Below are positions 54,670-63,878 of a stretch of DNA of 64,000 nt, in pieces. Position numbers and translations under genes: made by a program. The notes beneath the pieces are model-generated. The model saw nothing but the letters and a program-made list of their open reading frames with translations. It was not told the DNA's origin and did no database searches. How positions within the stretch are numbered: position 1 is the first letter of the stretch; every line of letters starts with the position of its first letter. Source of the stretch: Rhodobacteraceae bacterium XHP0102. Lineage in GTDB: Bacteria; Pseudomonadota; Alphaproteobacteria; Rhodobacterales; Rhodobacteraceae. The stretch covers positions 493,501-557,500 of the forward strand of contig JAOWLD010000002.1 in assembly GCA_025751475.1 (NCBI GenBank), given 5' to 3'.

Positions 54670-55713
54670 TTAAATCTGTTCGATATGCTGATCAAATCGG
54701 GCCTTGGCACGGCCCCAAACACCTTGGGTTAAATCCCCCAAACCGCGCAAAGACGGCAGAAGCTGCGCGGCGTAATCTTCCGAGCTTTCAAGCGGTAAAA
54801 GCGAGGGTAGGTTGTCAATCGCCATGACATCAAGGGGCGGCGCATCACATACGCGCAGCGCGGGTTCTGCCCATGTGGTGACGCGGTCATAGACCTTGAT
54901 GGGCGAGAAATCAGAGGTTGGGTCGCAGGCAATATCCCCGATCACGCGTAACGCGCGCGGGGCCTCTTTGGCGCTTTGCGGCACAAATACGGGCACGGAG
55001 GGATCCGCGAGGATGCAGTTGAGGAATATCTCGTGCTCCAGAATTTCTGGAAACGGCCCGCCCGATGCGGTTTCGGCCATATCCCATGCGGTCACAGGAA
55101 TATTGAGCGCCGCACATAGATCGCGCGCACCTGTGCCAACACGCCCCAATGCGCCGATAACGATTGCGCGCGGCAGGTCAATCGCGGTGATCTCGGCCTG
55201 CAATTCGGAAATCAGCGCGTCTTTATTGGGGTATCCTTTGATCGGTCCCATCAGGTTTGGTTGAGAAATCAGTGCCTTCAGCGACAGCGCCGCACCTGCA
55301 AATCCCGCCCAATATCCAAAGGCGGCCACGCGGCGGCCATTGTCATCCACCAGATATTCGAGATCATAAAGCGTGCCACCGCCCGCCTTGAACCGTTTTA
55401 GCAGGCGCTGTCCTGCAGGCTGGCCTTTATAGGCGTGGCCGAACATGATGTGGCGATGCCGCAAGGGCAGATCGGTTTCGGGCAATTCCTTGAGGCCAAA
55501 TATGATCGCATCCTGTGGCGCATCAGGCCATGAGGCGAAGGGGGCCGTAGCGCAGCCTGCCGTGATATAGCCGTCCATCGGGATCACGCGCGCGGGGCTT
55601 TCTTCAACGGTCACTTTCATGCCCTCTGCAATCAGCGCAGCCGCCCCTTCGGGGGTGAGGCCCACCCGCTCCTCGCTTTCGCGTTCTTCGGCGCGCAGCC
55701 AGATATGTGTCAT
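54670..55713 (-). CDS. Saccharopine dehydrogenase (lysine-forming, LYS1-like)
   Basis: A 347-residue NAD-dependent saccharopine dehydrogenase resembling fungal LYS1. The N-terminal alanine-dehydrogenase-like domain starts IWLRAEERESEERVGLTPEGAA and includes IMFGHAYKGQPAG. The NAD domain contains IVIGALGRVGTGARDLC, with ETASGGPFPEI and DIACDPTSDFSPI as later signatures. It joins or splits lysine and 2-oxoglutarate. It heads a two-gene unit with the LYS9-like gene. Similar pairs occur in marine Roseobacter relatives, where they have been tied to lysine use and osmotic stress (recalled). Confidence 0.9.
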   Translation of the reverse strand: MTHIWLRAEERESEERVGLTPEGAAALIAEGMKVTVEESPARVIPMDGYITAGCATAPFASWPDAPQDAIIFGLKELPETDLPLRHRHIMFGHAYKGQPAGQRLLKRFKAGGGTLYDLEYLVDDNGRRVAAFGYWAGFAGAALSLKALISQPNLMGPIKGYPNKDALISELQAEITAIDLPRAIVIGALGRVGTGARDLCAALNIPVTAWDMAETASGGPFPEILEHEIFLNCILADPSVPVFVPQSAKEAPRALRVIGDIACDPTSDFSPIKVYDRVTTWAEPALRVCDAPPLDVMAIDNLPSLLPLESSEDYAAQLLPSLRGLGDLTQGVWGRAKARFDQHIEQI

Positions 55714-56028
55714 GCCGTCTTCCTTCCAAATGCGGGTCTGTCTTTACAGTCAGGTTGCACCGAACAGCAAGCGACCCTGTCGCACAAAAGCGCATATGCA
55801 CAGGTGAGTTGCAAGATCGGCCTCGCATGGTGCGCGCCGCGATTCTCCGCGCGTGGATCAAATGGCGTGTCGTGGAAAATAAAGATCGCGATGGGCTTGC
55901 TTTGCCCCTCACGTCTGATGGCGTGGGCTCACCCCGCGGTATTGATCTGATCCACCTGACCAAATCCAATCCAGCAAAAAACGCAAAACGGGGGATGGCC
56001 GCCCATCCAAATGCAATCCCCCGAAAAG
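55714..56028. other. Gene-free region with a stem-loop
   Basis: A 315-base gap between the saccharopine dehydrogenase start and the rpmJ terminator. The open frames here are without ribosome sites and look like chance. GGGGGAT at 55990-55996 and ATCCCCC at 56016-56022 can form a stem with a 19-base loop just before the rpmJ terminator. It would also contain the promoter of the saccharopine pair, which I could not define. Confidence 0.35.
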
Positions 56029-56062
56029 AAAAAAGCCGCCCCAAAAAGGGGGCGGCGTTTTT
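56029..56062 (-). terminator. Terminator after rpmJ
   Basis: GCCGCCCC at 56035-56042 and GGGGCGGC at 56049-56056 form an 8-bp GC stem. A-runs lie on the left and a T-run on the right, so it can work as an intrinsic terminator on both strands. On the minus strand it ends the rpmJ transcript. Confidence 0.88.
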
Positions 56063-56090
56063 CATCTGATCCCAGAATCTCGCGCTTAAT

Positions 56091-56216
56091 TCAGCCCTGA
56101 CGGGCTTTGAAGCGGCGCTGCGTCTTGTTGATGACATAGACGCGGCCCTTACGGCGCACAACGCGGCAATCGCGGTGACGCTGCTTGAGCGAACGGAGCG
56201 AATTCTTGACCTTCAT
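56091..56216 (-). CDS. rpmJ: 50S ribosomal protein L36
   Basis: A 41-residue basic ribosomal protein: [20 protein letters not shown], then [20 protein letters not shown] and a final glycine. This is the 41-residue, zinc-free L36 type, because three of the four zinc ligands of the other form are missing (only one cysteine is present). The ATG at 56216 follows GAAGGAGAAG. tRNA-Val lies upstream on the same strand, and a terminator lies 30 bases downstream. Confidence 0.95.
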   Translation of the reverse strand: MKVKNSLRSLKQRHRDCRVVRRKGRVYVINKTQRRFKARQG

Positions 56217-56280
56217 GGGTCTTCTCCTTCTCGCGGCGCGGCGATGCGCCTGTTCTTTATATGGCACGGGATTGTGCCGA

Positions 56281-56355
<75 letters not shown>

Positions 56356-56531
56356 GATGTCGTTACGGATCACGCCGCATTTTTCCCAGCGGCCGTTGAG
56401 TAAGGCCAGATGATACAGAAAAAGAGACGTCACAGGGGCAAGCCCGTTCCGCAGTAGCGCGGTCTTTAAAAGGAATCGCGGGGCGGTTCAAGGGCTTTTG
56501 GTATTTTGCACAACTGCGCTATATCAAAGCC

Positions 56532-57416
56532 ATGAAAAACGTGCAAAAGCCAGATCCTTCCTATTATTTGACCTTGCCTGAGGTGAGCCGTGCCCCTGTG
56601 GTGGTGGCCTCTCCCCATTCGGGTCATGATTATCCGCAAGCGTTTTTGGATCAAATCGCGTTGGACGCTCATCAAATACGCAGTTCTGAAGATGCGTTCG
56701 TTCAGCTTTTGGTGGATCGTGCGGCAGATTTTGGCGTGCCTTTTTTGCGTGCCCGATTCCCGCGTGCTTATGTCGACCTCAATCGTGGCACTGATGAGCT
56801 TGACGCGGCCGTGATCTCGGGGGTTGCGCGGGCTGTGACCTCGCCGCGTATCGCAGCGGGCCTGGGTGTTATCCCGCGCGTTGTGGCCAACGGACGCAGC
56901 ATCTATCGTGGAAAGATCTTGCGCGCAGATGCTGAGGAAAGGTTGGCCCAGATTTGGCGGCCTTATCACGATTGCCTTGCACGTTTGATGGAGGCAGCAA
57001 AGCTTCAATTCGGGCGGGCGGTGCTTTTGGATTTCCACTCCATGCCGCATGATGCTTTGGGGTCCAGTTTGGTTGGCCCCGAAGGCAAGCGACCTGATCT
57101 GATCTTGGGCGATAGATTTGGTGGGGCCGCAGCCCATGACGTCATCGATCTGATTCATGCCGCCTTCGAGGGGCAAGGCTTCACCGTGGCCCGCAACACG
57201 CCTTTTGCAGGGGCCTATATCGCGCAGACCTACGGGCGGCCTGCACGCGGGTTTCATGCCGTGCAGGTGGAAATCGATCGCGCACTTTATATGGATGAGG
57301 TTGGGATCACGCCCCACGCAGGCTTTGAGGCAACCCGCGACAGGGTCAGCGCTGCTTTGGCGCAGATCATTTCGGAACTTGGCCGCGATTGCGCACTGCC
57401 CCTCGCCGCTGAGTGA
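56532..57416 (+). CDS. N-formylglutamate amidohydrolase family protein
   Basis: A 294-residue zinc amidohydrolase of the HutG/N-formylglutamate deformylase family. Signatures are VVASPHSGHDYP, FPRAYVDLNRGTDELDA, LLDFHSMPHDALG and VEIDRALYMDEVG. The family removes formyl from N-formylglutamate at the end of histidine breakdown, but no hut genes are nearby, so a related acyl-amino-acid substrate is possible. There is no signal peptide. The stop codon lies one base from the convergent dinB stop. Confidence 0.88.
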   Translation: MKNVQKPDPSYYLTLPEVSRAPVVVASPHSGHDYPQAFLDQIALDAHQIRSSEDAFVQLLVDRAADFGVPFLRARFPRAYVDLNRGTDELDAAVISGVARAVTSPRIAAGLGVIPRVVANGRSIYRGKILRADAEERLAQIWRPYHDCLARLMEAAKLQFGRAVLLDFHSMPHDALGSSLVGPEGKRPDLILGDRFGGAAAHDVIDLIHAAFEGQGFTVARNTPFAGAYIAQTYGRPARGFHAVQVEIDRALYMDEVGITPHAGFEATRDRVSAALAQIISELGRDCALPLAAE

Positions 57417-57417
57417 C

Positions 57418-58671
57418 TTAACGCAAGGCACGCCCTTTCAGAATAGCCTGTTCTCCAAACTTCTTGCGTATTTCATCCGAGGCGCGCTCTGCCTTGAGGC
57501 GCTTTGCCTCTTGTGGGTCAAGCAGATTGCCTGCGCGGTCGCCTTGATCTTCGGGGATCAAATCACCAAGCCCTAGACCAATAAGACGAAACGGCGCGAA
57601 TTTAAGATTGGCATGGAGCAGACCTGCCCCCTGCATATAAATGCGGTCGGCCATCTGGGTGCCATCGGGCAGGGCAGTTTGGCGGGTCAGCGTTTTGAAG
57701 TCATGGGTTTTCAATTTGAGAACGACCACCCGCCCCGCCAATCCTTGTGCCTTTGCACGTGCCGAGAGTTTTTCGCTGAGGCGCCAAATATGCCCGTCCA
57801 AAAGATCGGCATCGCTCAGGTCGCGGTCAAATGTCGTTTCGTTTGAAAGTGACTTGATGTCGCGCACGGCGGAAACCTTTCGGCTGTCCCGTCCGAAAGA
57901 GAGATCATGCAGCCTTGCGCCCGATGCCCCAAATCGGGCGATCAATTCATCCTTCGGCCAACGGCGCAGATCGCCAATTTTGTGAATGCCAGCGGCGTGT
58001 AGATTGGCCTGCCCCGCCGCGCCGAACCCCCACAGCATGGAGATGGGTTTCTGGGCCAAAAAGGTTTCGGTTTCTGCTTTTCCGATCACGGAAAATCCTT
58101 GGGGCTTGTCGAGATCAGATGCAATTTTTGCAAGGAATTTATTGTGACTGAGGCCGATGGAACCGGTCAGACCCAATTCGGTTTTCATGCGTTTGACAAG
58201 CTGCGCCAACATCACTGCGGGTGGATGGCCGTGCAATTTGCGGGTGCCCGTCAGGTCAAGGAACGCTTCATCGAGAGACAACGGCTCAATCGCCGGGGTC
58301 AGTTCCGACATCAAGGCGCGGATGTCGCGCGAGACGGCCGCGTAATGCGACATACGCCCCCGCAGCACCACGGCGTCAGGGCACAATTTGAGCGCCTGAA
58401 ACATCGGCATGGCCGAGCGCACGCCACGGATGCGGGCAATATAACAGGCGGTGGAGACGACACCGCGCTGCCCGCCGCCGATGATGAGGGGCTTATCCGC
58501 CAAGTCTGGGTTGTCGCGTTTCTCCACTGAGGCATAGAAAGCATCACAATCCATATGCGCGATAGACAAATCGAACAGCTCAGGATGCACGATTACGTTA
58601 GGGCACCCGCATTCAGGGCAGCGCGGTCCTGCCTCGAATTCGGTCAAGCAGTCGCGGCACAGGGCGGGCAT
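57418..58671 (-). CDS. dinB: DNA polymerase IV with N-terminal zinc ribbon
   Basis: A 417-residue Y-family translesion polymerase. The catalytic segments MDCDAFYASVEKRDNP and LSLDEAFLDLTG are intact, with helix-hairpin-helix and little-finger domains after residue ~190. Before the polymerase core there is a ~30-residue extension with C5-x2-C8 and C18-x2-C21, plus C23 (LCRDCL, RCPECGC), that looks like a zinc ribbon. This extension is absent in E. coli DinB. No beta-clamp motif could be fixed by eye near the C-terminus. No LexA box was recognised upstream. pyrF lies just upstream on the same strand. Confidence 0.93.
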   Translation of the reverse strand: MPALCRDCLTEFEAGPRCPECGCPNVIVHPELFDLSIAHMDCDAFYASVEKRDNPDLADKPLIIGGGQRGVVSTACYIARIRGVRSAMPMFQALKLCPDAVVLRGRMSHYAAVSRDIRALMSELTPAIEPLSLDEAFLDLTGTRKLHGHPPAVMLAQLVKRMKTELGLTGSIGLSHNKFLAKIASDLDKPQGFSVIGKAETETFLAQKPISMLWGFGAAGQANLHAAGIHKIGDLRRWPKDELIARFGASGARLHDLSFGRDSRKVSAVRDIKSLSNETTFDRDLSDADLLDGHIWRLSEKLSARAKAQGLAGRVVVLKLKTHDFKTLTRQTALPDGTQMADRIYMQGAGLLHANLKFAPFRLIGLGLGDLIPEDQGDRAGNLLDPQEAKRLKAERASDEIRKKFGEQAILKGRALR

Positions 58672-58680
58672 GGTGCGGGA

Positions 58681-59376
58681 TCAGCCAAGCTCCGCCAAAA
58701 CCGCGCGGGCTGCGGAGGCGGGGTCGGGGGCTTGCCATATCGGACGGCCGACCACGATATGATCAGCCCCGTCCGCAATCGCTTGGGCGGGGGTGGCAAC
58801 CCGCTTTTGATCGCCAAGGGCGCTGCCTGCGGGGCGCACCCCTGGGGTGACAATCAAGCGGCCATTGGCTTCGGGCAGGGCGCGGATCATAGCGGCCTCC
58901 TGCGGTGAGGCGATGACCCCATCTGCCCCCGCCGCAAAGGCGCGCGCGGCGCGCGTGGCAACCAGATCGGGAATATCGCCTGCGGTGATCAGGCTTGCGT
59001 CCAGATCTGCACGATCAAGCGAAGTGAGGATGGTGACGGCCAGAATTTTCATGTCGCTGCCCGCCGCACCCTCTTTGGCGGCGCGCACAACATGGGGGTC
59101 GCCGTGGACGGTCAAGAAATCCAAATCGAATTGCGCAAGACCGCGCACGGCGGCTTCAACGGTGGCGCCGATGTCAAACAGTTTCATATCCAGAAATATG
59201 CGTTTGCCGTGTTCGTCCTTCAGCTCTTGCGCAAGCGCAAGGCCGCCGCCTGTCAGCATTCCCAAGCCGATCTTATAGAAGCTGACCGCATCGCCCAGTT
59301 TTGCTGCCAATTCCAACCCCGCAATCGCATTTGGCACATCAAGGGCAACGATCAGGCGGTCGGATGTGGAAGACAT
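58681..59376 (-). CDS. pyrF: Orotidine 5'-phosphate decarboxylase
   Basis: A 231-residue TIM-barrel enzyme for the last step of UMP synthesis. The N-terminal RLIVALDVPNAIAGLELA and the catalytic KRIFLDMKLFDIGATVEAAVR segment (Asp-x-Lys-x2-Asp) are present. The phosphate loop VTPGVRPAG and GRPIWQAPDP follow. The length is typical. The start at 59376 follows AAGGA and gives MSSTSDRLIVALD; longer starts at 59394 and 59424 lack a good site. dinB follows nine bases downstream. Confidence 0.95.
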   Translation of the reverse strand: MSSTSDRLIVALDVPNAIAGLELAAKLGDAVSFYKIGLGMLTGGGLALAQELKDEHGKRIFLDMKLFDIGATVEAAVRGLAQFDLDFLTVHGDPHVVRAAKEGAAGSDMKILAVTILTSLDRADLDASLITAGDIPDLVATRAARAFAAGADGVIASPQEAAMIRALPEANGRLIVTPGVRPAGSALGDQKRVATPAQAIADGADHIVVGRPIWQAPDPASAARAVLAELG

Positions 59377-59517
59377 TTGGGGCGTCCTTATCATAATGAG
59401 GCTTGATCCGTGGTAGCGGGGCAAAGCACAAGGGTCAATCGCCCTACCAAAGTCCCATTGACGGGTGCTACGCGCAAATCCATTCTGTCACCAGCTAAAC
59501 TGGATAGGCGATAGATC

Positions 59518-60291
59518 ATGAAACTGTCGATTGAAGTGTCGCGCGATGACGCAAACCCAGACCAAGGCGCTGCGCGCGTGGGATGGTTTTTGACCGAGGA
59601 GAAAGGCGCGGTGATCTTTGATCCGCCTGAACGGGTTGCATCGCGCGGGGTCACGCGGGCGCACGCAAAATCGGCGGCGCGTTGCCCCGCCGTGGTTCAG
59701 ATGGAAAGCCGCTATTTCATGGTGCGCTGCCCCTATGATCTACATATTGGCTTTGGCCGAGACAAAGAGGGCAAGGCCGTATTGATCAATCGGGCAGGCA
59801 GCAGCAGCTCGATCAGAGGCAATAAAATTGCACAGGTCCTCACACTGGTTTCAGAGACCGAATGGCGATATCCCGATCGCCCCACGATTCAATTGTCGCT
59901 GCCCTACTGCTTCATCGCGGATGAGCCGATTTACATTACGCAGCTTTCCGCTTTCGCGCATTATCGTGCGGAACCATGGCCTGGCACGATTTTCGGTGGC
60001 CGTTTTCCGCTTCACATCTGGCCCCGTCCGTTGATGTGGGCATTCGAGTGGCATGAACCGTCCAAGGATTTGATCCTGAAACGCGGAGAGCCATTATTCT
60101 ATGTGCAATTTGAAACCCATGATCCGTCTCGGGCGGTTCAGCTGGTTGAGGCAGCGCGCACGCCAGATTTACTGCGCTATATGAACGAGCTGTCCGCTGT
60201 GACCAATTACGTCAATCAAACCTTTTCTCTGTTTGAGGCGGCGGAACGCTTGCGCCCTGCCAAACTTTTGATGGAGCGCCAACGCGATTGA
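59518..60291 (+). CDS. Unrecognised ~257-residue protein
   Basis: A soluble-looking protein with no signal peptide or membrane segment. It is rich in aromatic residues and prolines, with segments such as AARCPAVVQMESRYFMVRCPYDLHIGFGRDKEG (cut here to ESRYFMVRCPYDLHIGFG), YFCIADEPIYITQ-like PYCFIADEPIYITQLSAF, GTIFGGRFPLHIWPRPLMW and a helical C-terminus, FSLFEAAERLRPAKLLMER. The general style resembles beta-rich proteins of marine phages and bacteria with unassigned function. The ATG at 59518 has no strong ribosome site. It lies between divergent pyrF and clpB. Codon use matches the chromosome, and I do not assign a family. Confidence 0.7.
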   Translation: MKLSIEVSRDDANPDQGAARVGWFLTEEKGAVIFDPPERVASRGVTRAHAKSAARCPAVVQMESRYFMVRCPYDLHIGFGRDKEGKAVLINRAGSSSSIRGNKIAQVLTLVSETEWRYPDRPTIQLSLPYCFIADEPIYITQLSAFAHYRAEPWPGTIFGGRFPLHIWPRPLMWAFEWHEPSKDLILKRGEPLFYVQFETHDPSRAVQLVEAARTPDLLRYMNELSAVTNYVNQTFSLFEAAERLRPAKLLMERQRD

Positions 60292-60300
60292 AGCGATGCC

Positions 60301-60331
60301 CTTGAACAGGGCGCACTCCCATCCCAAATCT
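60301..60331 (+). promoter_or_regulatory. Possible heat-shock (RpoH) promoter of clpB
   Basis: CTTGAA at 60301-60306 is followed by 16 bases and CCCAAATCT at 60323-60331. This is close to the RpoH type CTTGAA / CCCCATNT seen upstream of heat-shock genes. It lies 109 bases ahead of clpB, a typical RpoH target. The match is by eye and partial at the -10. Confidence 0.45.
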
Positions 60332-60408
60332 ATAGCGAAGGCCCAAATAGGGCGTCATGCCGCAAAGCGGGTGGCGCAAAACGGGTGCTTAGATGAAGGA
60401 GACAGACG

Positions 60409-63024
60409 ATGAACTTCGAAAAGTTCACAGACCGTGCGCGCGGGTTCATTCAAGCTGCGCAAGCCGTGGCGCAGCGCGGAGACCACCAAAAACTTTCCCC
60501 TGAACATTTGCTGAAAGCCTTGCTTGACGATGATCAGGGCATGGCGGGCAATCTGATTGCGAAGGCAGGGGGCGATGCGCGCGAAGTGCGCGCCACCAAT
60601 GACGCCGCAATGGCCAAATTACCCAAAGTCACAGGGGATGCGGGGCAGGTCTATATCGACAGCCAAACCGTGAAGGTGCTGGACGAGGCCGAAAAGCTTG
60701 CCACGAAGGCGGGTGACAGTTTCGTGCCCGTTGAGCGGATTTTGACCGCGCTGGCCCTTGTGAAATCGCCTGCGAAATCGGCGCTTGAGGCGGGCGGGGT
60801 CAATGCTCAATCCCTCAACGCTGCGATCAATGACATCCGTCAGGGTCGCACGGCGGATACGGCCTCGGCTGAAGATGGCTATGAGGCGCTCAAGAAATAT
60901 GCGCGCGACCTGACGCAAGCCGCGCGGGATGGGAAGATTGACCCGATCATCGGGCGGGATGAGGAAATCCGCCGCGCGATGCAGGTTCTGAGCCGCCGCA
61001 CGAAAAACAACCCCGTTCTGATTGGGGAGCCTGGTGTGGGGAAAACCGCGATTGCCGAAGGCCTGGCCTTGCGCATCATCAATGGTGATGTTCCCGAAAG
61101 CCTGCGCGACAAGCGCTTGATGGCTTTGGATATGGGGGCGCTGATTGCAGGCGCAAAATATCGCGGGGAATTTGAGGAGCGTCTGAAGGCAATCCTGAAA
61201 GAGATCGAGGCCGCAGCGGGTGAGATCATCCTATTTATTGATGAGATGCACGTTCTGGTGGGGGCAGGCAAATCAGATGGTGCGATGGATGCGGCCAATT
61301 TGATCAAGCCCGCACTTGCGCGCGGGGAGCTGCATTGCGTGGGCGCAACCACACTCGATGAATATCGCAAATATGTCGAGAAGGACGCAGCGCTTGCGCG
61401 GCGGTTCCAACCTTTGATGGTCGAAGAACCTGGGGTTGAGGATACAATCTCCATCCTGCGCGGCATTAAGGAGAAATACGAACTTCACCACGGGGTGCGG
61501 ATCTCGGACGCGGCGCTTGTCTCGGCGGCGACCTTGTCGAACCGTTACATCACCGATCGGTTCCTGCCCGATAAGGCAATTGACCTTGTCGATGAGGCCG
61601 CAAGTCGCCTGCGGATGGAGGTCGACAGCAAGCCCGAAGAATTGGACGCGCTGGATCGTCAAATCCTGCAAATGCAGATTGAGGCGGAGGCGTTGAAGAA
61701 AGAGGAAGACACCGCGAGCCGCGAGCGTTTGGACAAGCTTGAGAAAGAATTGGCCAATTTGCAGGAGCAATCCGCACAAATGACAGCGCAGTGGCAGGGC
61801 GAGCGCGACAAACTTGATGCGGCGCGCAAGCTTAAAGAAGCGTTGGATCAGGCGCGGGCCGAATTGGACCAAGCCAAGCGGCGGGGTGATTTGGGTCGCG
61901 CTGGTGAATTGTCCTATGGGGTGATCCCTGATCTAGAGCGGCAATTGGTCGAGGCCGAGAATGCCGAAGAAGATGTCATGGTCGAAGAGGCCGTGCGGCC
62001 AGAACAAATCGCTGCTGTTGTTGAGCGCTGGACGGGCATCCCGATGTCCAAGATGTTGGAAGGCGAACGCGAAAAGCTGTTGCGGATGGAAGATGAGCTT
62101 GGCCGCCGCGTGATCGGTCAACGCACGGCTGTTTCTGCCGTCAGCCGCGCGGTGCGCCGCGCGCGGGCAGGGCTTCAGGATGAAAATCGCCCGCTTGGGT
62201 CATTCCTGTTCCTTGGGCCAACGGGGGTGGGCAAAACCGAATTGACCAAGGCCTTGGCCGAGTATCTCTTTGATGATGATCAGGCGATGGTGCGGATCGA
62301 TATGTCCGAATTCATGGAGAAACACGCGGTGTCGCGTCTCATCGGCGCGCCTCCTGGATATGTTGGCTATGATGAGGGTGGTGTTCTGACCGAAGCAGTG
62401 CGGCGCAGACCCTATCAGGTGATCTTGTTCGATGAGGTCGAAAAGGCACATCCTGAGGTGTTCAACGTGCTGTTGCAGGTTTTGGATGACGGCATCCTGA
62501 CAGATGGCCAAGGACGGCGCGTGGATTTCAAGCAAACCTTGATCGTATTGACGTCTAACTTGGGGGCGCAAGCCCTCAGCCAATTGCCAGATGGTGGCGA
62601 CATTGCAGGCGCGAAGCGTGATGTGATGGATGCGGTGCGGGCACATTTCCGACCCGAATTCCTCAATCGTCTGGATGATATGATCGTCTTTGACCGACTC
62701 GGTCGCGAAGATATGGGTGGGATTGTGGACATCCAGCTTGGGCTTCTGGCCAAACGTCTCGCCGCGCGCAAAATCGTGGTTGATCTCGATGATGCTGCCA
62801 AGGATTGGCTGGCCTCCGAGGGCTATGATCCTGTCTTTGGTGCGCGCCCATTGAAACGTGTCATTCAGCGCAGTTTGCAAGACCCGTTGGCGGAGATGAT
62901 CTTGGCAGGTGAGGTCAAGGATGACAGCCGCATTTCCGTTACGGCGGGCGCAGATGGCTTGGTGATCGGGGATCGGGTGGCAGCCACACAGCGACCCAAA
63001 CCCGATGATGCGGTCGTGCACTAA
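60409..63024 (+). CDS. clpB: ATP-dependent disaggregase ClpB
   Basis: An 871-residue Hsp100 that extracts proteins from aggregates together with DnaK. The N domain starts [21 protein letters not shown]1 has Walker [14 protein letters not shown] at residue ~206 and Walker [10 protein letters not shown] long coiled-coil middle domain (~residues 410-530, rich in E, K, A and L) contacts DnaK. NBD2 has [18 protein letters not shown] at ~603 and the [13 protein letters not shown] pore loop. There is no ClpP-binding IGF loop, so it is not ClpA. A hairpin follows the stop codon. Confidence 0.97.
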   Translation: MNFEKFTDRARGFIQAAQAVAQRGDHQKLSPEHLLKALLDDDQGMAGNLIAKAGGDAREVRATNDAAMAKLPKVTGDAGQVYIDSQTVKVLDEAEKLATKAGDSFVPVERILTALALVKSPAKSALEAGGVNAQSLNAAINDIRQGRTADTASAEDGYEALKKYARDLTQAARDGKIDPIIGRDEEIRRAMQVLSRRTKNNPVLIGEPGVGKTAIAEGLALRIINGDVPESLRDKRLMALDMGALIAGAKYRGEFEERLKAILKEIEAAAGEIILFIDEMHVLVGAGKSDGAMDAANLIKPALARGELHCVGATTLDEYRKYVEKDAALARRFQPLMVEEPGVEDTISILRGIKEKYELHHGVRISDAALVSAATLSNRYITDRFLPDKAIDLVDEAASRLRMEVDSKPEELDALDRQILQMQIEAEALKKEEDTASRERLDKLEKELANLQEQSAQMTAQWQGERDKLDAARKLKEALDQARAELDQAKRRGDLGRAGELSYGVIPDLERQLVEAENAEEDVMVEEAVRPEQIAAVVERWTGIPMSKMLEGEREKLLRMEDELGRRVIGQRTAVSAVSRAVRRARAGLQDENRPLGSFLFLGPTGVGKTELTKALAEYLFDDDQAMVRIDMSEFMEKHAVSRLIGAPPGYVGYDEGGVLTEAVRRRPYQVILFDEVEKAHPEVFNVLLQVLDDGILTDGQGRRVDFKQTLIVLTSNLGAQALSQLPDGGDIAGAKRDVMDAVRAHFRPEFLNRLDDMIVFDRLGREDMGGIVDIQLGLLAKRLAARKIVVDLDDAAKDWLASEGYDPVFGARPLKRVIQRSLQDPLAEMILAGEVKDDSRISVTAGADGLVIGDRVAATQRPKPDDAVVH

Positions 63025-63034
63025 CGGCAGAAAA

Positions 63035-63059
63035 CAGGCCCCGCGTGATGCGGGGCCTG
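63035..63059. terminator. Hairpin between convergent clpB and fasciclin genes
   Basis: CAGGCCCCGC at 63035-63044 and GCGGGGCCTG at 63050-63059 form a perfect 10-bp stem with a GTGAT loop. There is no strong T-run on the right side, but four A residues on the left give a short U-run for the minus strand. It probably limits read-through from both genes. Confidence 0.7.
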
Positions 63060-63082
63060 TATCAATACATCGTAATCGCGCA

Positions 63083-63565
63083 TTACATCGGAGGCATGAT
63101 GACCTTGTCGATGACATGGATCACACCGTTTGATGCTTCGATATCTGCGGTGACGACATTTGCGTCATTGACCATCACGCCATTGTCGAGATCGATGGTG
63201 ATATCAGCACCCTGAACCGTTGCGGCGGTCATGTCATCGCTCAGGTCACCCGACATAACAGCGCCTGCAACCACGTGGTAGGTCAGGATTGCCACCAATT
63301 GATCCCGATTTTCGGGCAGAAGAAGCGACTCGACAGTGCCTTCTGGCAGTGCGGCGAATGCCTCATCGGTTGGCGCGAAAACGGTCAGCGGGCCTTCACC
63401 CTTCAATGTCTCCACCAAACCTGCTGCCTCAGCAGCGGCCAAAAGTGTGTTGAAGCTTCCTGCGGCAGCAGCCGTATCAACGATATCTTTGGAGTGACCC
63501 ATAGCAAAGGCGCTGCTGGCAAGGGCTGCGGTTGTGGCGAGTGCAAGTGCGGTGCGTTTAAACAT
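63083..63565 (-). CDS. Exported fasciclin-domain protein
   Basis: A 160-residue protein with a signal peptide ([21 protein letters not shown]) and a single FAS1 domain. The H1 motif is [15 protein letters not shown] and the H2 region is [15 protein letters not shown], ending with [15 protein letters not shown]. Bacterial FAS1 proteins are secreted or surface adhesion-like modules. The function here is unknown. The start at 63565 follows GATGAGGCA; the frame is open to 63634. The gene runs toward clpB. Confidence 0.93.
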   Translation of the reverse strand: MFKRTALALATTAALASSAFAMGHSKDIVDTAAAAGSFNTLLAAAEAAGLVETLKGEGPLTVFAPTDEAFAALPEGTVESLLLPENRDQLVAILTYHVVAGAVMSGDLSDDMTAATVQGADITIDLDNGVMVNDANVVTADIEASNGVIHVIDKVIMPPM

Positions 63566-63878
63566 AATTGCCTCATCTTGGATTGAGTTGCGGTTTTGTC
63601 TTTCGACTGTCCGTGAGATGGAGAACCCGACCAAGATAGCAATAGAGCAAATGTGAGCCTGCGGGGCTTGACGCTGACCCGCGCGCCCCTAAGCCGCAGC
63701 TTCTTTTGAGTTCCAATAAAATCTATGTGATAGACCGTGATTTTCTGTGACGCTCTGCCCTATCACGAGGGGGAAACAGTTTCGTGAGGTTGCGAAACAA
63801 CGCTTGGGAATTACCTTACCAGAGGTCATGTTCCTGACAGGTCCGCAATACAGGCCCGCAATAAATGAGGTATGAAGA
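63566..63878. other. Divergent gap between fasciclin and msrP genes
   Basis: A 313-base region with no supported gene. It includes the dyad GTTTCG-N8-CGAAAC at 63779-63798, about 80 bases ahead of msrP, listed separately. The open frame on the minus strand across 63689-63922 lacks a ribosome site and overlaps msrP, so it is not called. Confidence 0.4.
63779..63798. promoter_or_regulatory. Short dyad upstream of msrP
   Basis: GTTTCG at 63779-63784 and CGAAAC at 63793-63798 are perfect inverted arms around an eight-base spacer. The 20-base footprint is of the size bound by a dimeric helix-turn-helix regulator. Its distance from the msrP start leaves room for a promoter. No regulator can be named. 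Confidence 0.3.
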
